Source: Cycas panzhihuaensis
Lineage: Eukaryota > Cycadophyta
DNA: 64,000 nucleotides
NCBI GenBank assembly: GCA_023213395.1
Contig: CM041465.1
Span: 84,823,741-84,887,740 of the forward strand
Direction: 5' to 3'
The position numbers and the translations under genes are program-made. How positions within the stretch are numbered: position 1 is the stretch's first letter; every line of letters begins with the position of its first letter. This document shows, piece by piece, positions 46,332-59,567 of the stretch. The notes beneath the pieces were generated by a model, which saw only the letters and a list, made by a program, of their open reading frames with translations, ran no database searches and was not told the origin of the DNA.

Positions 46332-46942
46332 GAGTAGCAGAGGTGCAGAGGCTGGTCAAGGCCATGGTGAGGGAGATGTTCCCTCAGGTCTACACAGAGG
46401 GGCAACCGCCCATCCAGGCGGAGGATGCGCCCAGATCGGCAGGAGCCTACATGCAGGCATTCACCCCATTAGCGAGAGCAAGAGACATCTGGGCTGCAGA
46501 GACCCAGGAGCATATGGCATTTCGGGGGTAGCTGCAGCAAGAGCTCGACATGACCAGGGGCGAGCGGGATGAGCTGCGCGGATGGGTCCAGGCCTTGGAG
46601 ACACAGAGCGGGCTAGGGGGAGATGCGGGGAGCAGCACCCACCTAGCAGTCCTAGAGGAGCGCCTTAAGGTGTCAGAGGAGAAGTTCAGAGCCATAGAGG
46701 AGGGACTCCGAGGTGAGAGGGATCGCATCCAGGTCCGCTACGATCAGTTGGTGGCGCAGGTGGTCTCGAGGTCGAGCAGGAACCGAACCCATACCCAGAC
46801 AGCGGCTACGACCCCGAGACGGCCTCGGGACGAGGAGAGTGAGGTAGGCAGCTCGCGGAGGCCCAAGAGGAGCCTCGCAGGGATGTGGTCCCCAGGAGAG
46901 GGATCACACAGACCGGGGGATGGGACCCCAGGGTCAGGATAG
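46332..46942 (+). pseudogene. Gypsy B opposite-strand gene, exon 3: coiled coil and basic tail
   Basis: VAEVQRLVKAMVREMFPQV, then a TAG where C has Gln (CAG), then 46550-46942 open: [60 protein letters not shown]. Heptad-like charged pattern over about 100 residues. Ends with TAG at 46940-46942. The stop in the middle is the only disruption of this exon that I see. Confidence 0.65.
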
Positions 46943-47722
<780 letters not shown>

Positions 47723-48995
47723 TCACGCGTAGAATTTCTTGAGGAACTTTCCGTTGACCGCTTTCTCAAATTCCAAGCCGCCTGTGGTGGCGATCCCGTA
47801 TGCGCCTGCTATCGAGGCTTTCGAGAACGATTTAAGGGCCTACCCACTTGGGCCCGAATTTGGCCAAGCGATCGTGAAGGTACTCCAATTTGAGGACATG
47901 GTCTCGGCACAAAGGACCCAGCACGAAGACATTTGTCGTGGTGTCCTTTGCAAGGTGTCAAGCAAGATTCGCTTGATAAGCCGTTAAGTGCCTCTCATCC
48001 AAGGCTTCGAGGTCTAGGAGGCGAGCCTGACGAATAGACTCCTCATCAATGAGGCCTCAAAGGGAAACTCGAAGAGAGGGGATCTCCACTTCCAATGGGA
48101 GTATCGCTTGCCCGAGACTAACGAGAATGGGGTCATTCCAGAGCTGCGGATGGAAGTACGATAAGCCCATAGGGCGGAAGGGAGTTGGATGTGCCAGTCT
48201 CTTTGAGATTGAGCAATGGTTTTCTTCAAGATGCCAACAGGCATTTTGTTGAAAGACTCAACTTGCCCGTTTGCTTGAGGGTAATAAGGGGATGACGTCT
48301 TATGCGAGATCTTAAATTTCTCGCACCTGGCCCATTTCCTTATTACGTAAGGAAGTTCTATTATCCGTAATTAGGACATCCGAACTCAAACGACAAATAA
48401 TATGCCGGTAGACGAAGGTGGCTATCGCCTGCCAGTGGGTAGTGGACAAGGGGATTGCCTCTGCCCATTTAGTAAAGTATTCGGTGGCAGTTAAGATATA
48501 TTTATGTTGTGCGGAAGACGGCGGTGATATAGCCCCAATGAGGTCTAAACCCCATTGAGAAAAGGGCCACGGAGACACGATAGGATGCAATGCCTCGGAA
48601 GGTATATGAGAGACATTGGCGTGCTCATGACATCGTCGACATCTAAGGGCACAAGCGTGGGCATCCTTGAACAAGGATAGCCAGTAATAGCCCATGCGAA
48701 GGATCCTTTGGGCCATGGATTGGCCCCCAAAGTGGCCCCCACAAATGCCATGGTGGCATTCGCAAAGTATTTGGTCCGCTTCATTAGGAGCGACACAGTG
48801 AAGTAGGATCCCGTCGAAAGATCTCTTGTACAACACCCCATCCACGAGGAGGTGTTGCCTAGCAGTGGCGCTGATATGCGTCTTAACCTTGTTGCTGGCT
48901 TCAAGGCGATATTCCTGCTGAGTCAGATATCGCACAATGTCGCCATACCACTCACTGTCGGCGAGTGGGTGAGGAGAAGCATCGTGGATGGTCAT
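47723..48995 (-). pseudogene. pol: Gypsy B integrase
   Basis: The frame 48312-48995 (227 codons) has the end of the linker, the zinc-binding part (CHHGICGGHFGGQSMAQRIL, CALRCRRCHEHANVSH) and the core start WGLDLIGAISPPSSAQHKYI, AEAIPLS. DNG of the second catalytic block has become DNR (LITDNRTSLRNKEM). The C-terminal part is frameshifted (48014-48244 and 47739-47987 regions), and pol ends at a TGA at 47723-47725. Inactive but the best integrase N-terminal half in the window. Confidence 0.85.
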
Positions 48996-50643
48996 GATAG
49001 ACTCGTCCGGGAAAGAGTCGTCGACAGGAACGCCACGCTGGGAATGGCAAAGACGCCTAATCGCTCGGCTACTATCATTCCTTCGACTTATCGATGACTT
49101 GCAAGTCGAATTCTTGAAGCAGATGGCCCAACGACCGCCCCTACCACAACCGAACGGTAAGCAAGCAACGCAAGGGATCGATCAACGATCACCTTGGTCA
49201 TGTTGCTGCAAGCGTTCGAACTTCGGGTCGCATGGACCAAGGAGAGGCATTCCTTTCTGGGGCTAATCTAATTCAATGGCAACGAGTGCTACCGATGAAA
49301 TAAATGGCCCTCTCGCCTCCCGAATCGCCCTCCCATACGAGCATTGCGCCTGTGGATCTGCTACTGCCGAGGTGTATAGGATGAAGGGCCTATCAAAGCG
49401 AGGAGGCACCAATGTAGGGGCAGAAACGAGAGCTTTCTTGAGTCCTACAAAGGCCTTTTGGGTCTTGTCCGACCAGACAAAAGGGGCTCCTTTCTTTAAT
49501 AGGTTCATAAGAGGCTTGGCGTTTATGGCGAAATTTGCCAAGAAACGCCTCAGAAAACCAAGCCCCGCTTAGAAACGACTTAATTTGCCATTGGGTCCTA
49601 AAGTGGCATGTCAAGGATTACCTTAACTTTTTCTCGATCGACGGATTCCTCACGGGACACGAGGAAACCCAAGAGTTTGCCTAAAGTGATGCAGAAACAC
49701 GCATTTCAAATGAAGTTTAGGTTATCGTGATACTAAGATCTTGTGAAGATGGCGCGCAAGTCGGAGGGATGATGGGTTCTAGAACGAGAAAGGCCCATCA
49801 TATCATTCATGAAAACCTCTAATGTATTGTTGATGAGGTCATGAAAGATAAAATGCATGGCTCTTTGATAAGTAGCCCCTGCATTCTTAAGACCAAAGGG
49901 CATTGCCTTGTAGGTAAAGGTACCCCATGGCGTAGTGAAGGCCGTCTTATGGCAGTCTTCAAGAGAAATCAACTGTTATAATGAGAAGCCGTCCATCAAG
50001 GACATAACTTTGAATCCAGCCGTACGATCGATTATTTGATGAATGAAGGGAAGAGGAAAGTTGTCCTTAGGACAAGCGTTGTTTATATCGCAAAAATTGA
50101 CACAAATACGAATGGCTCCGTTCTTCTTAGCAACGGGAACAATATTCGATACCCACTTAGGGTAATCGATGGAAGAAACAAGTCTCGCGTCCAGAAGCTT
50201 CTCAACTTCCATCTTAACGGTAGCTGAAAGCTTCGGGTGAAGGGGACGCCGCTCGATGCAATCGGGCGAGCGTCAGGAAAGGTCGTAAGGTTATGCGTGA
50301 CGATGGAGGGGTCAATGCCGTTCATATCCGAGTAGTCCTATGCGAAAACATCGCGAAATTCCCGGAATAAGAGGGAGTATTCCCTCACTTCGTCAGGAGT
50401 ACATTCTGCTCCTACCTTGATGACCTTGCCCGGGGTAAGGACTATGTCCTGAGTTGCCCCCATGCACATGGCATTCCCCTCCTCGAAATGGAGGGGGGCA
50501 AGATCAACCGGAAGGGAGGAAACGAAAGAAGGGATTGGGTTGGCTAATGTGGACCCAATCACTAAGACCTTCTGGTGGTTAAGCTTGTGGTGACCAGGAG
50601 GTAAACTGGGCATGGAAGGAGTGGTCTCAAGCATTTGAATCAC
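48996..50643 (-). pseudogene. pol: Gypsy B reverse transcriptase and RNase H
   Basis: RT pieces: 50338-50643 (DLAPLHFEEGNAMCMGATQD), 49976-50212 (MEVEKLLDARLVSSIDYPKW, ACPKDNFPLPFI) and 49733-49972 (KTAFTTPWGTFTYKAMPFGL). The active-site box is FMND at 49802-49813 where A has FMDD, so a catalytic Asp is lost. RNase H at 49263-49541 has YTSA at the first catalytic position, as in A. It is joined directly to gag because protease is deleted. Confidence 0.88.
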
Positions 50644-52924
50644 CTTCTTTCCCTTGTTACGGGACCGGGAGGGTGATGGAGCACCATGGCCGTGGGAGCG
50701 CCAAGGGAAGGTGACCTTCGCACACCCTTCCCTCTACCATGCGAAGGGCGAGAATCGGGAGACCTATCCCGATTCTGATTGTTCCTTTACTGAACACCAC
50801 GACCACATTCCCCATGTTTGGGGAACGAGTCTCTATGAACAGGTTGATCGAGGTTAGGCCTCGATGCCCGCCTAGGGACGACCGCGCAATGGGCCGCAAG
50901 GTGTTGTGCCCGGCAACGCGCATCGTCATGGAAACACTCCCCGTGGATAGAACACCACCTCTTCTCAAGGGGAGGATTGATCCTCCTTGCTTGGGAAGGT
51001 TCGGTGTTACCCCCTTTGGGGGGCATCGCACGAGAAGCTTGCTGGACTGGTTTATGGGAGGTTAGCGACGAAGGAGGTTCGAGTTTAAGCTCCTTCATCG
51101 TGCGCTCAAATGAGCGAATAGAGGAGGTAAGAGGATCTAGGGTCCTCTCAGTCGGATGAGAGGTAGGCTCAGCGGTCGCGAAGGTTTGGTTTCCTTCGCT
51201 GGAGGAGGCACCTCGCGACGTTGCGAGAGCTTAGGAGGTTTCTTGTGTCCAGCTTGGATCTTAATGGCCTCCAACGCCAAACACCTCATGATCGCGGAGT
51301 CACATATAGTTACCCCCATCTTGAGGACTTCCACATGCACTTCGGGGTGAAGTGCGTTGACGAAGAGATATCGCTTCAACTCTTCAGGCAACGTGGCCTT
51401 GGTAGAGTGAAGAAGATCGTGAAAGCATTGCACAAAGTCACGATTCATTTCGTCGTGACCTTGTTTAAGCGACAGAAGCGCTTTCATTCCGCTTTCGAAT
51501 GGACGGGCTACGTCAAAATAGCTGACGAACTCACCCACCAATTGCTGGAATGAGGAAATCGAATGAGCGGGAAGGCGGTAAAACCACTTGAGGGCGTCGC
51601 CTTGTAAGGACCGCAGAAAAAGCTTCATAAGGATATGGTCGTAAGCTCAATAATCGATGCACGCCATAGAGAAACTGCGTACATGCTCGGTTGGGTCTTG
51701 CGATGAAGTTCCGTCGAATTTGGGAACTTCAGGAGGGTGAGGCGGTAGGTTAGTCCTTAGCGCCTCAACAGACAATGGCGTCGACCTATAGTCCATGAAA
51801 GGACGTATCCTCACTTGGGCTAATGGATCGATGACCGGCAAAGGAATGGATGGGGGAGGTAAACCCTTCCCTCCTTGGGGAAATGCCCCTTGTTGGAAAG
51901 GGGGTTGCGGGTAAACGCTTTGGAAAGGAGGTATGCTCCCTTGCGACGACGCGGCAATGGGAGTTGTGCTAGCCGACATAAACGAAGGGTGAGGGACCAG
52001 GTTTTGTCCATATGGGCCACCAGTAGGTGGCGCAACTCCATATGTGTGCAACGGGTCCACCCCATAAACAAGAAGATGGTTTCCCCTAGCTTGCCCTCAA
52101 GGTTGAGACGTGTAACCTGGGGGCACGTAAAGGGAAGGACCACTAGCAGAGTTTTAAACATATGTAGGAGTGGGTCCTACCTAGTTGATAGCAGCAGCAT
52201 TAGTAGGACCTCGAGGCCTACTAGGGAATGCATGTGCCACGTTTGAAGGCAGCGCGTGCGTTTGGCTCGAAAACGGCATGCTAACCCCAAGTTGGGGAAA
52301 GGACACGCCACGAACGGGTCCAGAAGAAGTAGGACCACGACTAGAAGCAGGAGGCGCAACGCTTGCCCTGGGAGCCGGGGTAGACACGGCGTAGGACATG
52401 TGTGCGTGGGCAGAAGCATCAATCGTTGTAGAAGGTGTAGGGATGGATGAGGAAGAGGCTACATTGCGCAACACTTCTTCAAACCATCTAGGATGCGGCT
52501 GGCGGCGAGTTGTTCGGAAGTACTCGCTAATCGCTTCGACTACGTCGGCAGGAGGGGTATCCTCATAGCCATACAAAGTCAACGAGATCTCAAAAGTAGG
52601 GGATCCCTCAGGACGCTCCTCATAAGGCTCTCCCGTGGGATGGTGAGTCTTGTGAGGAGCTGAATCTTCCGCTGCATGAGCGGAAGGACAGAAGTCATCA
52701 GGATGGAATTGGTCATCTGGATAGTAAATGGAATCATCGCTCCCATGGGCGGATTCCGGAATAGATGCAGGGAACTCTTGAGTTCCCAAAGTCATGGCAT
52801 AGTAGGCCCAATCGGACGGGTAACCTTCCATTGTCGAATCGAGGTTCGACGACGGAAGGGAACGAGGTGATTGGTCTTCTAACAATGGTGGCAGACCTCG
52901 CAAGCGACATGAGAAACGTTGCAT
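50640..52924 (-). pseudogene. gag: Gypsy B gag
   Basis: The N-terminal frame 52181-52924 (247 codons) is longer than that of A because the Arg codon hit by a stop in A is intact. The capsid region spans 51647-52060 (KFDGTSSQDPTEHVRSFSMA) and 51137-51628 (LKWFYRLPAHSISSFQQLVG), with a stop at the Trp after CIDY. The knuckle CSIHGECFHDDARC is in 50787-51098. The frame then runs through KKVIQMLETT straight into RT-linker sequence. Confidence 0.85.
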
Positions 52925-53085
52925 GCAACGCCTTTGCGAGTGTTGTTAGAAGAAACAAAAAAGAAGAGAAGGAAAGTGAAGCATGCACGTTGGGGGTTGC
53001 CTAACTGAAAACGTAAAATATGAAGCTACCTAGAGGCAAGAACACCGACAAGAAGGGGAAGCAAATTTAGCTCCTTTACTGGCAA

Positions 53086-53104
53086 TCCCCAAAGATGGTC
53101 GCCA
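53086..53104 (-). other. Primer-binding site of gypsy B
   Basis: The minus strand reads TGGCGACCATCTTTGGGGA, the same start as A with an altered middle. Confidence 0.75.
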
Positions 53105-55611
53105 AAAATGCTCGCCACGGCAGTTGATCCTACGCCTAGCAAATGATATAAGAATGCACTATGTTAACTAAGCTAGAACACGAGGACCTCACCTCGCAGA
53201 CGTCCGTCTTGGCCGGAGCGGGTTCGGATCGAGGTGCCGGTTGCTTCCAGTGTGCAAAATAAGGCCTTCCTACCCTTCGGATGGCCGGGAAGGAGAGGGA
53301 ATGCCTTGCGCGTTGCGTCTTCTCAAGGCAATGAGAAGGCAACGAAGAAAGGGGCAACTAATCCCAATGTGCAAGCAAACACGGTAAAAGGTACGACAGG
53401 AGGAAGGTTCAGGTATGAAGCAAGCAGCTATCTATGCTATGCTATGTAAAGCAAGAAATAATGTAGAAAAAAGATGAATGTTTTTCCTTTTATCCTCTAT
53501 GTTCTTTTACCATTCCCTATCTATTCAGACAAATGCATGGAAAGGAAACAGCGAAAAAGGGAATACACAGGAAGCAAGGAGAATACTTGGATCTGGCGTT
53601 TGAATGGAGGTGGGGCTTGTCTCTCTAAATCCCGCTCCTTCTTTCTCCATTCTCCGCGCATGCAACGCTAATTGGCGGTGGTTGCTGGATGCGGTGGAAG
53701 AGGGGTTCACTTACCTCCCCTTAAACATGCAAAAGCAACTGAAACGGAAAGAAACAGAAGAAAGCTTGAAACTAAAGGTAGAGAGGCACCACGTGGGGAA
53801 CTAACCTGCAATGGGCCCGTCCCATGTGCCACTCCGCTAATGCACGATCCTGCAAACAAGTAAGAAGGACACCTTCCTCTCAGGAGAGAGGGCACAAGAT
53901 ATGCCAAGAAACATATATATATATATATATGTAAACTGAAATCAACTAAAACCAAGATCTAAGCTACGCATGGGAATATAACCGAACAAAATGACAGCAC
54001 ACAATAAACACTCACACTACTATGTACCATGAAAAACATACAAAATGGAACTGAGTATAGCCTCAGGATGGCTAACTCACCCACGGAGGACTCCACGGAA
54101 TTCGGGAAGGCAACACTAATTGGCAACAGGGTAGTGATGGGTTATCTATGCCAAACGGAAAGCTCAAATCAAATCTCCTAAACTTCCCTAGTCCATTCCC
54201 TAAGAAAGCGTGGATGGTAAAGGGAAAGAGGACAAGGGACAGAACCCTTGGGGAGAAGGACAGTAATGGGGGACGAAACCCCGCCTACCTCCCTCAAATC
54301 CTCGTATGTACACCTTTACACCGGCTAACTCAGGAAAAGGGGAAAGGGATAGCTTAGGGAAAATGGATGGGCTCCAAAGAAACACAGGAAAATACCTCTA
54401 ATCTAGAGAAACACTATGGGAGAGCTATAACTAACTAAGATCACTTTCATTGAACAACAAGGGAAATAGCAAAGAAAGTGATTGCAAGTAAGTAAAATGA
54501 ATTTGCAAGTAAAAGAAAAACAAGAAAAAAATAAGAAGTACCTTGTATGAGAAGGTTATGCATACACTTTGCCACTTAGAACAGTAGTAATAAACAACAT
54601 CTAGGGACTGATTTTGAGTGATCCTTGCAAGAGGGTGGGTGAAAGAAACTGTTTGCAATTTAGGAGCTGAAAGTTAGCTCTTGAAGCAGCTTTCTGAGTG
54701 AAGAAGTCTCTTGAATCCTTGAGCACCTGCAAAGAAGAATGGAGCTTGCTATGGAGAGTAGTAGGGGCAAGAATGGCCTCAGAATCCAAATTGATGGCGC
54801 CCACTTCACCTCCGGCCCATCGTGTATGAAGTTTTTTGTTTCTGTGTGTTTTCCTTGTGTAAAGTTTAGGAATTCTTCTTGGAAGTTTAAAAAATGAGCA
54901 AAAGATTTGAGAAATGGGGAGCAAAATCCCCTTTATCCCCCATGTTCACAGCAGGTGAATGTTGTGGATGTCGTATGACTGATCAATCCACGCCACGCGG
55001 GTCGCTTTCAAAAATGTAAACTATCACGTGGTTCTCTTTTTTTAAATTTTAAATAGTCAACTGCGTGGCAAACTCTGCACCACTAAAATCCTACTGCATC
55101 GCTAAGTTTGCGCCAGACGACTGGAATAAAAAAAAGAGAAAAATAAACAGAAAAATCAAGTTTTAGGGCAAAAACAAAGGCTAAACATTAGTTAGAGCAG
55201 CTAGGGGAATGCCCAGGCAGTGGGCAGGTACCCAAAACAATGCAAAGAGTCCTAACTAAGGATTAAATCAGACTTAGGAAGGGCTGCAACATAAGCAACA
55301 TGTCGTAACTAAAGCAAATAGGACTGACGGAAACATCCCGGGAGAACCGTGGAGACACCGTGGGTGGCTGTGCGCCATACGGGGTGTAGCATTCACTGAG
55401 GAATACCCCCACTGTGAGTCATCATAGGCTGATGGTGTGCCTTAGGCACATGCATTATGAGCAAGTAGAAAGGCAATGTGTGCAGGCAGGCGTATGTCAA
55501 GCAACCTACTCTAAATAACCTCAATCAAGCATGGGCAACAAAAGTAAGAAAATATACCTGAACGAACCTGCGTCAATGCGTCTCGAGTCCATTCCCAGTA
55601 GCTGGGAAATA
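53105..55611 (-). repeat. 5' LTR of gypsy B
   Basis: Uninterrupted LTR of about 2.5 kb. The inner terminus has lost about two bases (AAAATGCTC against TGAAATGCTC). The outer terminus is GGGAAATA followed by ATGAG. Length agrees with the rejoined 3' LTR (2508 bp). Confidence 0.92.
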
Positions 55612-55616
55612 ATGAG

Positions 55617-57267
55617 CAACACTCACGCCACCATAGACCATAAAAACATACAAAATGGAACTGAGTATAGCCTCGGGATGGCTAACTCACCCACGGGAGG
55701 TCTCCGCGGAGTTCGGGAAGGAAACACTAGTTGGCAACAAGATGGAGGCGGGTTATCTTAAGCCAAACGGAAAGCTCTAACCAAATCTCCTAAACTCCCC
55801 TAGTCTGTTCCTTAAGAAAGCGTGGATGGTAAAGGGAAAGAGGACAAGGGATGGAACCCTTGGGGGGAAGGACAGCAATGGGGGACGGAACCCCACCTAC
55901 CTCCCTCAAATCCTTGTATATACACCTTTACACCGGCTAACTAAGGAAAAGGTGAATGAGATAGCTTAGGGAAAATGGATGGGCTCTAAAGAAACACTGG
56001 GAAAGTACCTCTAATCTAGAGCAGCACTATGGGATAGCTATGGCTAACTAGGATCACTTTCATTTAGAAGTAAAAGAGGTAAAACAGAAAAAAGAAAATG
56101 AATGAATTACTTGCCAGTAAAAACAAGAGAGTTGCAAGTAAAGACCTAAGGAGTTGCAAGTAAAAAAAATAAGAAATGTAAGTGAAAACCAAGGAGTACC
56201 TTGTATGGAGAGATTAAGCATGCACTCTGCCACTTGGAACAGCAGCAATAGATGACAAACAGAGGCTGGTTATGAGTAGTTCTTGCTAGGGCATGGATGA
56301 AGGAAGCTCCTTACAAGTTTGGAGCTTTGGAGTTGATCCTTGAAACAACCTTTTAGCTGAAGAAGACTCTTGAATCCCTGAGCACCTGCAAGAAGAATGG
56401 AGCTAGCTGTGGAGAGTAGTAGGGGGCAGCAATGGCCCTGCAAGATCCAGCTGATGGCAGCCCACTTCACCTTCTTCCAGTTGCTGTGCATGAAGTCTTT
56501 TATTCTGTGTGTTTTCCTTATGTAAAGTTTTGGAATTCTTCTTGGAAGTTTGAAAAATGGCCAAAAAGTCCCAAAAATTGGGAGGAAAATTCCCTTTATC
56601 CTCTGTTCACAGCAGGTGAACATTGGGGATGTCAGGGCGTCTCCAATCGAACGATGCCACGTGGCAGTTTCGCGAAAAAAGCGGAAACTATCGCGTGGTT
56701 CTCTTTTTTAAATTTCAAATAGTCGTACCACGACAAACTCTGCAGATCACGCAAACTCTACCAGATCGCTAAGTTTACCGCAGACGTACCGAATCAAAAA
56801 AGAGAAAAATAAACAGAAAATTCAGGTTTTGGGGCAAAAACAAAGGTTAAACATTAGCTAGAGCAGCTGGGGGAATGGCCATGTAATGGGCAAGTACCCA
56901 AAATAATGCAAAGAGTCCTAACTAAGGGTTAAACTGGACTTAGGAAGGACTGCAACGTAAACAACATGTCGTAACTAAAGCAAAGAAGACTGACGGGAAC
57001 ATCCCGGAGGACCGTGGAGACATCGTGGGTGGTCAGACGCCATACGGTGTAGCATCCACGAGGAATGCCCCGCCGTGAATCACATAGTCGATGGTGCCGT
57101 AGGCACATGCATTATGAGTAAGTAGAAAAGCAATGTGTGCAGGCAGGCATATGTCAAGCAACCTACTCTAAATAACCTCAATCAAACATGGGCAAGAAAA
57201 GTAAGAAAATATACATGAACAAACCTGCGTCGATGCATCTCGAGTCCATTCCCAAGAATGGGAAACA
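55617..57267 (-). repeat. 3' LTR of gypsy C, inner part
   Basis: Continues from 24075 after removal of B. It ends GGGAAACA at 57267, then the GCGAGGCGA tract and the spacer homologous to A 38408-38750. Confidence 0.92.
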
Positions 57268-57617
57268 TCGCCTCGCGTGAGCCTCACTGCTCGGAAGCGT
57301 AATGTGATGGCGAATGCTGACAATCAAAAAAATATGAGTAGCACATGCATATATATATATATAAGCAATAAAGAGCAGCACATGGACCAAGGGCGTAGGC
57401 AAGTGTCGTGGCGGAACGCGTGGACAGGGGAGACGGAGACGATGACAACGTAAGGGCTGCTTACGCGTCGTCTAAACATCGACTTGTAACTGAAATAAGC
57501 AAGCAAAAGGGGATGCCTCGCTGTCAAGTGCAACATGAAGTAAGAGGGCATCCAGCAAATAGGGCAAGTAATCTAATTAATGAACTGTGGGGCTTGGGCG
57601 CGGGCGGCGTGCAAGCC

Positions 57618-58037
57618 TCAAGGGTGGTCATCTAGAAGAAGGAGGCGCTTAAGGATGAGGCAGACGAGGTCGCTTACCAAGGCATTGAGGTGCCTAGGGA
57701 TGTGCTGGATATCCACTAACGAGAAACAAGCCAGAAGAGACCTGGCAGCAGACTCGAGGGTTCTCAGGTGAGGGCATCGCACCTGGTAGACCTGGGTGAG
57801 ATGGGACACCACGACCTGAGAATCGTAAAACAACACGATGGACCCGCGATGGAAACATAGAGCATCGGTTAGGGCCTCAATAACGGCCATGTACTCGGCT
57901 TCGTTATTTGTAGCCTCGGGAAGGAAGACCCTAGAACGCAAGATATCGTGTCCGGAGGGGCTACGAAGAATCCACGCAGCGGCGGAAGGTCCGGGGTTGC
58001 CGCGACTTCCACCATCGGTAAAAATGAGAAGAGTCAT
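57618..58037 (-). CDS. Second RNase H (aRNH) of gypsy C, intact frame
   Basis: 139 codons from ATG to stop. Residues 1-20 carry TDGGSRGNPG with Asp8; ATNNEAEYMAVIEAL has Glu48; FYDSQVVVSHL has Asp72; HIPRHLNALVSDLV has Asp123. These are the four acidic residues of an RNase H1 fold, in order and at usual spacing. It would cut RNA in RNA-DNA hybrids. It stands alone between the opposite-strand gene and the LTR instead of being fused to pol. An acceptor-like TTATCAG lies 17 bp upstream. The rest of C is broken, so expression is doubtful. Confidence 0.85.
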   Translation of the reverse strand: MTLLIFTDGGSRGNPGPSAAAWILRSPSGHDILRSRVFLPEATNNEAEYMAVIEALTDALCFHRGSIVLFYDSQVVVSHLTQVYQVRCPHLRTLESAARSLLACFSLVDIQHIPRHLNALVSDLVCLILKRLLLLDDHP

Positions 58038-58559
58038 GCTTGGATACTAAGCTCTGATAATCACACAAATAGCAATGAGAGCAAAACAAAGACTCGAATG
58101 GCAAGCACGAAGGGGGCCGAGAAGGGTAGGAGGACCTAGCAATGAGGTTACCCGAGGACGAAAGCAAGCAAACCAGCCACTGGCTGAAAGTAGGCGGAGA
58201 AAAGATGCCCTAGGGTGCCAAAGGTTGCTTTGGAAAGCAAAACATACCCTCAGACAGGGGAGCATTTCCTTTAGGGACCCCAGGAGCGAGAAAGGGCTGC
58301 AAAAATGAATCCAGGGGGGCGAAACGAGCCAAACGAGTATAAACTCGGGCATGCACTGGAGTAGCACGTAAAACGATGCAGAAGGACCCTGGCAAAAGTG
58401 CGATAATGAGGCACCATAAATGCCCTTGCAAGAGAGGGCAGAAAGGGCGTCCATGGAGCACAATGGGCTGGGCCAAGGCAAAGGCTACTGTGGGAATGAG
58501 ATCGGTCCCAACGATCGTCAGAGAGCCAGAACTAAGAAGTGCCCATCAGGGCCCCCGCC

Positions 58560-58566
58560 TATATAA
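58560..58566 (+). promoter_or_regulatory. TATA box of the opposite-strand gene (C)
   Basis: GCCTATATAAGGAAAACC, 161 bp before the exon 1 ATG. Confidence 0.5.
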
Positions 58567-58726
58567 GGAAAACCAATGAAAATCGAATTCATTTTCACCA
58601 GCTCTCGTGCGAAACTAGAGACTCTCCCTTACGACGTAGAGTGCTACCCAACTTCGGAGGCATATAGGAGATGATCCGACCATCAGATTCCAGCGTAGAG
58701 ATAGCCGTTACGACCCCAAAGATGAG

Positions 58727-58750
58727 ATGGCGACGGTTAGGCCAGACCCA
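58727..58750 (+). pseudogene. Gypsy C opposite-strand gene, exon 1
   Basis: ATG then ATVRPDP and a perfect GTGAGT donor at 58751-58756. The matching acceptor and the PMD core have been deleted. Confidence 0.45.
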
Positions 58751-58918
58751 GTGAGTGGATCTCATGCAACCCTCATCATTTCAAAGTTTGAAAGCTATTA
58801 CTTTTTAATTAAATTTAATGCATTTTTTATACCCCTTACGGGCGATTGAGGGCCTCCTGAGTCTCGAATCGACCCAAGAAGAGGCGGGACTGGGCATTAG
58901 GTACCGGTCCTGGGCCCC

Positions 58919-59455
58919 AATGGTCCATGTGTGGCGACGAGGCTCGAGGGACAGAGGACCGTGCCCATGTCCGCTTGGTCATTGACGTGACATCACTGAC
59001 CTCCTCACCGGCTGCAGACTACACAGAGCCCTACAGAGCAGTGAGATGGGAGAGTGATGACGGAGTGGGAGGAGCAGGAGCACCCATCGATGATGACAAC
59101 GACGATGATGACCACGATGGGGGCGACGACAGCGATGACAGGGGAGATGGGGCTGGCCCATCACGACCTGCAGGAGAGGCAGGTCCATCACAGTCGTCAG
59201 AGCGAGCAGCAGGACCATCTGGGGCTGCCGGAGGAGGGGCAGGCCCATCAGGAGCTGCCGAGACAAGCAGGGCGGCTGAGACTAGGGGACGCAGACTACG
59301 GATCGTGAGGAGATCCGGAGAGGTGAGGGTCGAGCCAGTCCCTGCCAGAGACGAGGCAGAGGCAGAGGACGTGCCAAAGGACGAGGCACCTGCAGCTGGC
59401 GGAGGGCCAGGAGATGAGGATGTCGCCCGAGCAGAGGATCCGGTGGCCACGACAA
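58919..59455 (+). pseudogene. Gypsy C opposite-strand gene, remnant of exon 2 (acidic linker only)
   Basis: Open frame 58927-59466 covering the end of the PMD region and the linker (AVRWESDDGVGGAGAPIDDD, GPSRPAGEAGPS, DEAEAEDVPKDEAPAAGGGP). Sequence upstream jumps directly from the spacer to this point; the PMD itself is missing. It runs into a GTGAGA donor at 59456. Confidence 0.65.
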
Positions 59456-59567
59456 GTGAGACCTAACCGTTTCCTTTGTCGTTTGACATCTAGACAGATT
59501 TTTGATTTCATTTCATTATGACGTGCAATGAGGATGTACACTGACACACGGCATGTTGCCTTGACAG
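59456..59567 (+). other. Predicted intron 2 of the opposite-strand gene (C)
   Basis: 112 bp with GTGAGACC donor (preceded by ACAA instead of GCAG) and TTGCCTTGACAG acceptor. Same phase as in B. Confidence 0.6.
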
